Both the position numbers and the translations under genes were made by a program. Under the pieces are notes generated by a model. The model saw only the letters and a list, made by a program, of their open reading frames with translations. It did not search any database and was not told the origin of the DNA. A stretch of 32,080 bases of DNA, from the NCBI RefSeq assembly GCF_002995845.1, contig NZ_PVXP01000037.1:1-32080 (forward strand), read 5' to 3'. Shown here in pieces: positions 1 through 7,415 of this stretch (its first letter is position 1; every line of letters starts with the position of its first letter). The stretch comes from Clostridium luticellarii (GTDB lineage Bacteria; Bacillota; Clostridia; Clostridiales; Clostridiaceae).

Positions 1-3
1 TCA

Positions 4-39
4 TATATACTGTATATATTCGAATATATACAGTATATA
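4..39. repeat. Perfect 36-bp palindrome
   Basis: Two 15-base arms flank a central TTCGAA. The left arm is TATATACTGTATATA at 4-18 and the right arm, 25-39, is its exact reverse complement. The arms contain TACTGTATA, which recalls dyad operators, but the CTGT and ACAG blocks are 16 bases apart, so it is not an enterobacterial-type LexA box (spacing 8). It could be a regulator binding site for a gene beyond the left edge, or a cruciform. Function unknown. Confidence 0.6.
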
Positions 40-192
40 CAACATTGCAGACTTTGTCAATCTACAGCTGAAAGAGTATTAGGTGAATTGCTGTATATTT
101 ATACTTGAGACTGCCCGTTTTTTCTCAGTGAAGGAATTAGTGTCAGTAAAAATTAACTATGAATGATTTAAATTTATGTTGCGAATTTTATA

Positions 193-221
193 TTGACAAT
201 GGTACTTAAAAATTATATAAT
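193..221 (+). promoter_or_regulatory. Consensus sigma-A promoter
   Basis: TTGACA at 193-198 and TATAAT at 216-221 are separated by exactly 17 bases, a perfect consensus. The predicted start is near 228. No open frame of useful length follows before the terminator at 345-413, so the first product is a short RNA or leader. Confidence 0.75.
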
Positions 222-227
222 TAGCTT

Positions 228-413
228 GTTCAAATGAGATGTAATCTTATTATATAGGTCTGCAAAAGTAGTGAGCGTATTGTTTAAGGTAAGCTAAATA
301 ATTTTATATAAATTGAATGTAATGGTTAACCAGAAAACTGGAGACTATACAAGTTGAAATTTAAATAGGCTTTTTGAGGACTGTTTAAATTTCAACTTGT
401 ATAGATTTTTTTT
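228..413 (+). ncRNA. Putative leader RNA or small RNA upstream of the ABC importer
   Basis: This is the stretch between the consensus promoter and the strong terminator, about 185 nt, with no credible coding frame. It contains a small hairpin with CCAG and CTGG arms (331-342) preceded by GGTTAACC. I looked for signature blocks of SAM, TPP, guanidine, purine, glycine, T-box, lysine and cyclic-di-GMP leaders and recognised none. It may be a regulated leader for the importer at 514 or an independent small RNA. That it is transcribed is inferred from the promoter and terminator only. Confidence 0.35.
345..413 (+). terminator. Intrinsic terminator with 21-bp stem
   Basis: The 5' arm at 345-365 and the 3' arm at 384-404 are perfectly complementary over 21 bp, with an 18-nt loop. 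An A and then eight T residues (406-413) follow. It ends about 100 nt before the start of the importer binding-protein gene. The stem is unusually long and AT-rich. Confidence 0.75.
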
Positions 414-513
414 GGAATTTGAATATTCAGATAATAGAAATATTTTATCTATAGATTGAAGAATGTTAAAATAAGTTTTACAAAAATGATAATTTTATTT
501 AGGGGGAGATATT

Positions 514-1506
514 TTGAAAAAGAAATTTCTAAAAATTATAGTGCTTATATCCACAATAGTTGTTGTATTTGCAGGATGTGGTACTACAAAGAATACAGAT
601 AGTTCCAGTGGAAACTCTACACAATTAACTAAAATTACACTTGGTACATATAATGGAACCTGTGAAGCGCCGTTGTATGTTGGAATTGAAAAGGGCATAT
701 TTAAAAAACATGGCCTGGATGTCAAGCTTCAAAATATAAATGCAGAAACCTTGAAAGAAGGTATAGCTTCGGGAAAAATTGCAGGGGCTCAGATTTCTCC
801 AGGAATGTTTAAATCCATGGAACAGGGTCTGGATATAAAGCTCACTACAGGAGTTCATACAGGATGTATACAGGGCGTTGTTCCAGTTAATTCACCTATA
901 AAGGATGTAAAAGGATTGAAAGGGAAAACTATAGGAATTGATTCTATAGGAGGAGTCCCAATGGTGCTTTTATCCATAGAGCTCGGTAAGTATGGCATTG
1001 ATCCTAAAAAAGATGTACAGTGGAGAGTGTATCCTCAGCCACAGCTTGCACAGGCACTTGAAAAAGGTGAAATAGATGCTTTTGCAGCCTGGGATCCTTA
1101 TGGAGCACTGGCAGTATCTCAAGGGAAGGCAAGAAAAATATTTGGAAACAGCAATAATGAAAAGGGAAAAGAGGATAGCTACTGCTGCTATGTAGGTGTA
1201 AATGGCAAGCTTGCAGATAAAGATCCTAAGCTGGTTAAAGCTTTAACTGATTCATGGGTTGAGGCAGATGCTTGGGTACAAGCTCATCCACAGGAAGCTG
1301 GAAAATTGATAGTGGACAAAAAATATGTAAGCAGTGGAGATGAAAAGGAAAATGCCAAATTATTGGGAACTTATAAATTTGTACCTGATAAGGCAAAATC
1401 CAAGAAAGATTTTACAAATACTCTTAATGCCATGAAGGCACAGGGGATAATTGATTCAAGTACAGATGTGAATGCACTTGTTAAATCCACTCTTATAGAT
1501 TATTAA
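514..1506 (+). CDS. NitT/TauT-family ABC transporter substrate-binding lipoprotein
   Basis: A 330-residue lipoprotein that should capture a small anion outside the membrane and hand it to the permease at 1668. The start is TTG at 514, set by AGGGGGAGA at 501-509. Residues 1-21 are a signal peptide ending in the lipobox FAGC. The body has the SsuA/THI5-like (NMT1) fold features: an early GTYNG...PLYVGIEKGIFKKHGLDV segment, GLKGKTIGI near 135, and QALEKGEIDAFAAWDP near 185. Family members bind sulfonates, taurine, nitrate, bicarbonate or thiamine precursors, and the sequence alone does not choose between them. A CC pair in SYCCYVG near 228 is unusual for the family and may hint at the ligand. 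It is the first gene of a three-gene import system, separated from the permease by two stem-loops. Confidence 0.85.
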   Translation: MKKKFLKIIVLISTIVVVFAGCGTTKNTDSSSGNSTQLTKITLGTYNGTCEAPLYVGIEKGIFKKHGLDVKLQNINAETLKEGIASGKIAGAQISPGMFKSMEQGLDIKLTTGVHTGCIQGVVPVNSPIKDVKGLKGKTIGIDSIGGVPMVLLSIELGKYGIDPKKDVQWRVYPQPQLAQALEKGEIDAFAAWDPYGALAVSQGKARKIFGNSNNEKGKEDSYCCYVGVNGKLADKDPKLVKALTDSWVEADAWVQAHPQEAGKLIVDKKYVSSGDEKENAKLLGTYKFVPDKAKSKKDFTNTLNAMKAQGIIDSSTDVNALVKSTLIDY

Positions 1507-1527
1507 ATTATTGTGAGATGACAATAG

Positions 1528-1556
1528 ATCTTCCTGCAAATTAAATGCAGGAAGAT
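1528..1556 (+). other. Intercistronic stem-loop after the binding-protein gene
   Basis: ATCTTCCTGC at 528-537 past 1000 (1528-1537) pairs perfectly with 1547-1556 around a 9-nt loop. Only two T residues follow, so it is a weak terminator at best. A hairpin at this place in an ABC operon often makes the binding protein more abundant than the permease and ATPase, by mRNA protection or partial termination. That role is inferred. Confidence 0.55.
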
Positions 1557-1570
1557 TTACTCATGTCAAA

Positions 1571-1626
1571 CAGGTGGAGAAAAGTATTCCTTATTAGCAA
1601 ACTCCACCTGAGCCTAAGAATAACTT
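1571..1626 (-). repeat. Dispersed intergenic palindromic repeat, copy 1
   Basis: The reverse complement of this stretch matches 6305-6360 at 47 of 56 positions with no gaps. The core carries inverted arms CAGGTGGAG (1571-1579) and CTCCACCTG (1602-1610) around a 22-nt centre. Both copies lie between genes. This looks like a REP or MITE-like family of the host genome rather than an operator, because the conservation extends beyond the arms on one side. Confidence 0.7.
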
Positions 1627-1667
1627 TATAATTTAGTTAATAGGATATAGATTTTGGAGGAAACAAA

Positions 1668-2618
1668 ATGAGATATAAGCTAAACATTAAAATATTTTTG
1701 CCGATTTTAGCACTTGTTATAGCAATAATAGTTGATAAAGTGCTGCCCGACAAAATATATGCCTATCACACCACTTATTGGATACCGGTTATTTTAATAA
1801 CTATAGGTATATATTTGATACTTATACTGGTATCCTTGAAATATTCTCTGCTAAACAGCAAATTAAAGGAAAAGGGACCGCTGTTTTCAGTTGGAATTTT
1901 GATTCTAGTTGTCATGGAACTGCTTACAGCGAAATTTTCAATTTTACCGCTGCCCTATTTTCCACACCCTGGGCAGGTTATCGATGTAATTATAACAGAT
2001 AGAAAAATGCTTTTTCTAAGTTCGGTTTATTCAATCAGAATGTTATCAGTAGGTTACTTTTTGGGAGCAGTACTGGGACTTGTGACAGGAACTCTAATTG
2101 GATGGAGTAAAAAATTTAATTACTGGCTGGGACCGCTTCAGAAAGTTATAGGCCCTATACCTGCAACAGCTTGGATACCAATAGCCATGACTATTTTTCC
2201 CACCAGCTTTACGGCAAGCATATTTATTCTCACCCTGGCTGTATGGTTTCCAGTTACAGTAATGACCAGCTCGGGTATTGCCAATGTAAAACAGTCCTAT
2301 TTTGAAGTGGCTCAAACTTTGGGTGCAGGTAAAAGTTATTTGATATTCAGAGTTGCTCTTCCCGCAGCGCTTCCTAATATATTTGTTGGTCTGTTTATGG
2401 GACTTGGAATGTCTTTTATAACTTTGATAGTGGCCGAGATGTTGGGAGTCAAAGCCGGACTTGGATGGTATATAAACTGGGCTCAAGGCTGGGCGGAATA
2501 TAAAAAAGTATATGCCAGTCTGACGGTTATGTCTATTTTATTTTCTGCAATAATAAGTTTATTGTTTAGAATAAGGGACAGGATCTTGATGTGGCAGAAG
2601 GGACTTATAAAATGGTAA
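1668..2618 (+). CDS. NitT/TauT-family ABC transporter permease
   Basis: A 316-residue integral membrane protein, the channel of the importer. The start is ATG with a GGAGG at 1656-1660. Two hydrophobic segments (about 8-27 and 40-58) precede the usual core of roughly 250 residues, making it longer than typical SsuC. Further membrane segments follow near 73-92, 122-146, 163-200, 230-255 and 280-298. The ATPase-docking EAA loop is visible near residues 222-240 (AQTLGAGKSYLIFRVALP). A TMSSGI-type loop and the domain order fit the binding-protein-dependent inner-membrane component family. Only a short spacer separates it from the ATPase gene, so the two are co-transcribed. Substrate unknown. Confidence 0.85.
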   Translation: MRYKLNIKIFLPILALVIAIIVDKVLPDKIYAYHTTYWIPVILITIGIYLILILVSLKYSLLNSKLKEKGPLFSVGILILVVMELLTAKFSILPLPYFPHPGQVIDVIITDRKMLFLSSVYSIRMLSVGYFLGAVLGLVTGTLIGWSKKFNYWLGPLQKVIGPIPATAWIPIAMTIFPTSFTASIFILTLAVWFPVTVMTSSGIANVKQSYFEVAQTLGAGKSYLIFRVALPAALPNIFVGLFMGLGMSFITLIVAEMLGVKAGLGWYINWAQGWAEYKKVYASLTVMSILFSAIISLLFRIRDRILMWQKGLIKW

Positions 2619-2635
2619 TGTGAGAGGTGAGTTTG

Positions 2636-3388
2636 TTGGAAGGCAATTTATGTATAAATAATTTAAGCTGTGAATTTTTAAATCATGAGGATAAAAAAAC
2701 TATAGCAATTGAAAATGTAGGATTTACTGTAAAACCGGGAGAATTTGTATCCATAGTAGGTCCCAGCGGCTGTGGCAAGTCCACTATGCTCAGAATGATA
2801 GCAGGGCTTCAAAAGCCCTCCAGTGGTGAGATAAAACTGGATGGTAAGATAGTGGATAAGCCAGGTTATGAAAGAGGACTTGTGTTTCAGGATCCAACTC
2901 TTTTTCCATGGCTTACAGTATATGATAATGTGGCCTCTGGTCTGGTGGCCAGGAAAGTATTTAAAGAGCAGAAGGAACTGGTGTCATACTATATAAAACT
3001 GGTTGGGCTTGAAGGTTTTGAAAAAGCTTATCCCCATCATTTGTCCGGTGGTATGGCTCAGCGTGTTGCCATAGCAAGGGCTCTTGTAAATGATCCTAAA
3101 GTGCTTCTTTTAGATGAGCCATTGGGGGCACTGGACGCCTTTACACGTATGTATATGCAGGATGAAATTTTGAGAATCTGGGGAAAACGTAAAAATACTC
3201 TTCTGCTTGTTACCCATGATGTGGAAGAAGCTGTATATCTAAGCGACAGGATAATTGTAATGTCTCCAAGACCGGGCAGAATAAGAAAAATAGTGGAAGT
3301 GAATATCAAAAGACCAAGAGATAGAAACAATAAAGAGTTTCTGTCATTGAAAAATGATATATTAACTCTTTTAAATTTTGTAAAATAA
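2636..3388 (+). CDS. NitT/TauT-family ABC transporter ATP-binding protein
   Basis: The energising ATPase of the importer, about 250 residues. Walker A is GPSGCGKST (near 45), the Q-loop FQDPTLFPW (near 85), the signature LSGGMAQRVAIARAL (near 135), Walker B VLLLDEP (near 157) and the H-loop THD (near 195). Everything needed for ATP hydrolysis is present. The start is uncertain: a GTG at 2627 lies inside the purine-rich GAGAGGTGAG, which looks like the ribosome binding site itself. I therefore prefer the TTG at 2636 (TTG at 2633 is also possible). The gene ends just before a hairpin terminator, closing the three-gene unit. Confidence 0.88.
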   Translation: MEGNLCINNLSCEFLNHEDKKTIAIENVGFTVKPGEFVSIVGPSGCGKSTMLRMIAGLQKPSSGEIKLDGKIVDKPGYERGLVFQDPTLFPWLTVYDNVASGLVARKVFKEQKELVSYYIKLVGLEGFEKAYPHHLSGGMAQRVAIARALVNDPKVLLLDEPLGALDAFTRMYMQDEILRIWGKRKNTLLLVTHDVEEAVYLSDRIIVMSPRPGRIRKIVEVNIKRPRDRNNKEFLSLKNDILTLLNFVK

Positions 3389-3407
3389 CAATATATTGTT
3401 TCGTAAT

Positions 3408-3437
3408 AAAATCCCCATACCACAGGGGATTTTATCA
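3408..3437 (+). terminator. Intrinsic terminator of the ABC importer operon
   Basis: ATAAAATCCCC at 3408-3418 pairs perfectly with GGGGATTTTAT at 3427-3437 around an 8-nt loop. The T-rich tract is inside the 3' arm. It starts 20 nt after the ATPase stop codon. Confidence 0.75.
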
Positions 3438-3627
3438 TGTGAAAAATATTATTTACTAAAGGAGCTATTTTTATAAATAACTTAATTATATATGGATATG
3501 AATTTGACGGAGCTTTATTTTTAACATAAAATTTACTCTACTTTGAGATATCTTAACTTTCACGTGATAAAGTATTACTTGATGAAAGTAAATTAACCTA
3601 AAGTACATGAAAAGGAGGGTAAAATCT

Positions 3628-5621
3628 ATGAAAACTATTAAGAATAAGATAATATTGGTGATTTCAATTACCTGTGTATTGAGTTTGCTGCTATCTTCAG
3701 GAGTCAGTTATTTTATATTTCATAATTTTGTAATTGGGGAATCCGAAAATAAGATTTCGGCACAGTCTGATAAATATGCAGGTATTATCAACGGTTGGAT
3801 TGATGGACAGGGGAAAATATTAAATGAAATCACTGACGGCGTACAGCAGATGGGGTTTTCAGATGACAAAAAGATTTTGGAGTATCTGACAGCAAAAACC
3901 AAGTCCAATCCATATTCTTTGGCTGTATACATGGGTTTTAAGGATAAAAAATATCTGGATGGTTCTGGATGGGTGCCTGATAATAATTTTGATTGTACTC
4001 AGAGAATATGGTATAAGGGTGCCGCTGAAAAAAAGGACTGACCTTTTCTGAACCCTATGTGGATGCATTGACAAAGAAAATGGTAGTATCCATATCCAAG
4101 CCCATAATAGAAAATAATGAAGTGGTTGCGGTTGTAGCTTCTGATGTTAAACTGGATACAATTACAAGCACCATAGATAAAGCAAAACCCATAGATGACA
4201 GTTATGCTTTTCTGCTGGATAATGAAAACAATTTTATGGTTCATCCCAATAAGGATTTTAAACCTACAGCCAATGCAGCTAAAAATATTAATAAGGTGAT
4301 GAATGGACGTTTTTCCACAATACTTAAGGGTAATGTAATTTTGTTAAAAGATTATGATGGCAGAGAAAAATATTTTGTCACTTCCAAAATTGATGCTTGC
4401 AACTGGACAGTCGGTCTGTCAGTGCCCAAAAGTCAGGTGGAAAAGCCGTTGAGGGGATTGATTTTCTGGTTGATTCTGGTAATAAGCGTTTCGCTGTTAT
4501 TTGCAGTGCTGGTTTCAATGTATTTTGGTAAAAGAATAGGAGATCCTATACTATCTTTGACAAAGGCTGTAAATAAAACCTCAAATTTTGATTTGACTGA
4601 AGATCATAGTTTTGATTATTTATTAAAGAGAAAAGACGAGATAGGACAGCTGGCAAAATCTTTTAACGGCATGAAGGAAGAACTGACCGGACTAATTAAG
4701 GACATATTGGAAAATTCTCAGAAGATGAGCAGGGAAAGTGAGGAATTTTCGAAAGTTGTTCATGAAATATCATCAAAAACTGAAGATATAGGCGGGGCAA
4801 TAAAGAATATAACGGGTGCTGTGGAGGAGTCAAGTGCGGTATCAGAGGAAATCAGTGCATCTATAGAAGAAGTGGATGCCAGTATAAATGAACTTTCCAG
4901 TAAAGCAGCTGAAGGAAGTAATAATGCCGGTAAATTTAAACAGAGAGCCAGTGATATAAGCAGTAAAGGTAAATCTTCCATAGAAAATATTCAAAATTTA
5001 TATCGGGAAAAAGAAGAAAACATATTGAAGGCAATCGAGGATGGAAAAATTGTGGAGAACATAGTAGTGATGGCAGATACTATTGCGAGTATAGCAGAAC
5101 AGACGAATTTGCTTGCACTAAATGCAGCTATAGAAGCTGCCAGGGCAGGAGAGCAGGGGAAAGGTTTTGCAGTGGTGGCTGAAGAGGTTAGAAAGCTTGC
5201 AGAACAGTCATCACAGGCAGTATCAGGTATACAGGAGACTATTGTAAAAGTCCGTGAAGCATTTAAAAAGCTCTCCTATACAGCTGATCAGGTATTGAAA
5301 TTTGTAGATGAAGATGTAAATGCCCAATTTGTAAATTTTCAGGATATGGGAAACCAATATTATAGTGATTCGGATTACACAAGCAAAATGTCCGATGAAA
5401 TAGCAGCGTTTTCTGAACAGCTTAATGCCACTATAAATCAGCTAAGTGAGGCAGTTCAAGTCATGGCACAGAATATACAAGCTTCATCAGGAAATGCTGA
5501 GATGATAAAATCCAGTATTGATGAAAATATAAAATCAATAGGAAAAGTTGCCGTAACAGCAAAAAATCAGATGGAAATGGCTCAGAAGCTTGATAAAATG
5601 GTAAGAAAATTTAAAATTTGA
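3628..5621 (+). pseudogene. Methyl-accepting chemotaxis protein, frameshifted in an A7 tract
   Basis: Two adjacent frames together encode one chemoreceptor of about 664 residues. The first runs from ATG 3628 (AGGAGGG just upstream) to a TGA at 4039. The second continues without loss of sequence from 4035 once one A is added to the A7 run at 4028-4034. Parts in order: membrane segment 1 (about 9-31), an extracellular Cache-type sensor, membrane segment 2 (about 276-300), a HAMP region, then the signalling helices with the conserved tip [20 protein letters not shown]. It would sense a ligand and drive CheA. As written, only a truncated sensor is made from the first start. Causes could be a real mutation, a phase-variable tract, transcriptional slippage or a sequencing error. 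The ABC importer upstream could supply the same ligand, which is a guess. Confidence 0.85.
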
Positions 5622-5635
5622 AGCGGTGCTTTAGT

Positions 5636-5935
5636 TTATTTATCTTTCCAATTTAACAACAATGCTGAATTCAAAATGACCATAACTGAACCGGCATTAT
5701 GTACAAGTGCACCTATTACGGGTTTTAGTATTCCCAATATAGCCAGTGTAACGGCAATAAAATTTAACACCATGGAAAATGTCAAATTCAACTTAATGGT
5801 TTTTGTTACCTTTTTGGATAGGCTCAATAGATGCAGTATGCATTTTATATCATCCCTTATAAGTGCGATGTCCGCTGCATCAATGGCAATATCACTGCCA
5901 ACCATACATACAAGTTCATTTATGTCCTTTTGCCA
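5636..5935 (-). pseudogene. C-terminal remnant of a heavy-metal (copper) P-type ATPase
   Basis: Only the end of a CopA-like pump survives, about 100 codons. It reads LVCMVG followed directly by SDIAIDAADIALI, then two closing membrane helices (LNLTFSMVLNFIAVTLAILG and a shorter one). In intact pumps the hinge motif GDGINDxP and roughly 20 residues separate these blocks. Here they are missing, so an internal deletion joined them. The phosphorylation site DKTGT, metal-binding CPC and the rest of the protein are absent from the window. No ribosome binding site suits a separate start. The intact CsoR-type sensor just upstream on the same strand is the expected partner. Confidence 0.75.
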
Positions 5936-5978
5936 ATAAAAAAACTGCTTATATTTTCATATAAACAGTTAAATTATT

Positions 5979-6254
5979 CTAAGACATCCTGCAGAAATGC
6001 TCCAGTGCTTTTGAAAATTGTGCTATTGTTTTTTCTGCATCACCATGCTGAATCCCATCTCTGACACAGTGGTTTAGATGACCTTCCAAAATTATTTGTC
6101 CTACTTTATGCATTGCACTTTTAACTGCATTAATCTGTATTAAAACATCCTCGCAGGGAATATCTTCATCAATCATTTTATCTATAGCATTTATCTGTCC
6201 GATGATTTTTTTTATGCGTCTATGCAAGTTGTCAGAATCCATACACTGTTTCAT
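5979..6254 (-). CDS. csoR: CsoR-family copper-sensing transcriptional repressor
   Basis: A 91-residue all-helical repressor of the DUF156 (CsoR/RcnR/FrmR) family, which binds DNA when metal-free and lets go when Cu(I) binds. The three copper ligands of CsoR are present with correct spacing: C34, H59 and C63 (in DIPCEDV and GHLNHC). That favours copper over nickel or formaldehyde relatives. The start ATG at 6254 is preceded by AGAGGA. In relatives the controlled gene is a copper ATPase. Here only a decayed pump tail (5636-5935) follows, so this regulator may be orphaned locally or act elsewhere. The extra cysteines (C4, C88) are not family ligands. Confidence 0.85.
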   Translation of the reverse strand: MKQCMDSDNLHRRIKKIIGQINAIDKMIDEDIPCEDVLIQINAVKSAMHKVGQIILEGHLNHCVRDGIQHGDAEKTIAQFSKALEHFCRMS

Positions 6255-6304
6255 AGTATTATCCTCTTTTCTAATATTTATTTCTATATTGAAATAATCA
6301 TATT

Positions 6305-6360
6305 AAGTGATTCTTAAGTTCAGGTGGAGTTTATTTATAAGAAATGCTTTTCTCCAGCTG
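6305..6360 (+). repeat. Dispersed intergenic palindromic repeat, copy 2
   Basis: It matches the reverse complement of 1571-1626 at 47 of 56 positions without gaps. The arms are CAGGTGGAG (6321-6329) and CTCCAGCTG (6352-6360). It lies between csoR and the XRE-cupin gene, whose 3' end it follows, in a spacer of about 250 bp where I see no gene. Confidence 0.7.
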
Positions 6361-6502
6361 ACCTGATAGTTCACATTCCTGTTGATGTAAAAGTTAGCTT
6401 GGTATGCAATATAATACTATCAGATATGAGAGGGCAATTCAATTGAGATGGTGAAAAATTAGCAATCAATGTCAGCATTGGGATAAATGTGGTGTTAGTT
6501 CA

Positions 6503-7054
6503 CTACTTGTCAATTTCAATGTTGCTGGGATAGTGAACAACAATAAATTTTATCACCTTATTGGTCTGATTGTCCCAATTATGTTTTTGTGTAGATAGAT
6601 AATGAGCGGAATCACCTGGATACAGTTTGAATATGTTCTCATCAATTATTAAAGTCAAAATTCCTTCCAAAACGTAAATAAATTCTTCCCCTTGATGGGT
6701 ATAGACATCTGGATATTGATGATCGTCTTTTGGTAAAAGTTCTACTAACTTAGGGGAAATCATTTTATTTTCTGGATAACGACTTAGACTTTTGTATATA
6801 GTTTTGTTTAATTGACGAATAAACGGCTGATCATAACTTCTGATAATCAGCTCTTTTTCTTCATCATCAAAAAAATAATTGATTTTGACGTTAAGTACGT
6901 CGGCAATATGGGACAAGTGTTCCACTGCAATTGTGGTGATACCCCGTTCAAATTGAGAAAGAAAGCCGGTAGATAATCCGGTTTTCTCTGACATAGTTTT
7001 CAATGTTAATCCTTTTTTATTACGCAATTCTTTCACTTTTTCTCCTATATTCAT
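6503..7054 (-). CDS. XRE-family regulator with C-terminal cupin domain
   Basis: A 183-residue one-component regulator. Residues 5-60 form a Cro/C1-type helix-turn-helix (KVKELRNKKGLTLKTMSEKT, GLSTGFLSQFERG). Residues about 110-178 form a small cupin barrel (HQGEEFIYVLEGILTLII, then YPGDSAHYLSTQKHNWDN), the usual effector-binding part. The start ATG at 7054 has AAAGGAAG upstream. Relatives (SutR, PuuR type) control catabolism of small amines and amino acids. It is divergent from the hydroxyproline operon that begins at 7416, so control of that operon by hydroxyproline or a metabolite is the natural inference. The 361-bp spacer between them carries the hypE promoter. Confidence 0.85.
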   Translation of the reverse strand: MNIGEKVKELRNKKGLTLKTMSEKTGLSTGFLSQFERGITTIAVEHLSHIADVLNVKINYFFDDEEKELIIRSYDQPFIRQLNKTIYKSLSRYPENKMISPKLVELLPKDDHQYPDVYTHQGEEFIYVLEGILTLIIDENIFKLYPGDSAHYLSTQKHNWDNQTNKVIKFIVVHYPSNIEIDK

Positions 7055-7356
7055 AAATATAATCTTCCTTTCACAAGCTCAAGGCACAAAACTCAATGAA
7101 AAATGTATTCCTATAAGCAATATTCAATTTACATAATTTTTTAAACATAAAAATTATAGTAGATCTGCAAAAACTTTTCAAGTGACAGAGGACTTTTTCA
7201 ATAATACATAAATTCATGAAGATGAATTAATTTTTTCAATTTATTCCTATTATATGTATATGAAATTGCTTTAAAATATGATTATTAAAGAAAAATCAGG
7301 CTGCTCGAAGTTTGTTAAAATAAAATCATAATTGTGAAAAAATATACTAAAAAGTA

Positions 7357-7397
7357 TTGAAAATTTCATTTATATGAATTATAATTAGAAATGAAAT
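7357..7397 (+). promoter_or_regulatory. hypE promoter with overlapping inverted repeat
   Basis: TTGAAA at 7357-7362 and TATAAT at 7380-7385 have a 17-nt spacer, with a predicted start near 7392. A 9-bp perfect inverted repeat, ATTTCATTT at 7363-7371 and AAATGAAAT at 7389-7397, brackets the -10 box. A protein bound there would block RNA polymerase, and the divergent XRE-cupin regulator is the likeliest binder. The rest of the 7055-7356 spacer is AT-rich, with no gene seen. Confidence 0.6.
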
Positions 7398-7415
7398 AGA
7401 GAGGGGTTGCTTTCA

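Noticed and set aside
4-39. LexA (SOS) box
   Set aside because: The arms contain CTGT and ACAG as in the E. coli box, but 16 bases separate them instead of 8, and Firmicutes LexA boxes have a different sequence.
228-413. A known riboswitch class (SAM, TPP, guanidine, T-box and others) for the leader
   Set aside because: None of the conserved blocks of these classes could be found by eye, so it is left as an unclassified leader.
2094-2486. 130-codon open frame on the minus strand
   Set aside because: It lies wholly inside the ABC permease gene in the opposite direction, with unusual composition and no ribosome binding site; a shadow.
3058-3438. 126-codon minus-strand open frame
   Set aside because: It overlaps the ABC ATPase gene antisense, and the plus-strand protein has every ABC motif.
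5676-6064. Plus-strand frames opposite the copper ATPase tail and csoR
   Set aside because: The minus-strand translations match known families; these are their antisense shadows.
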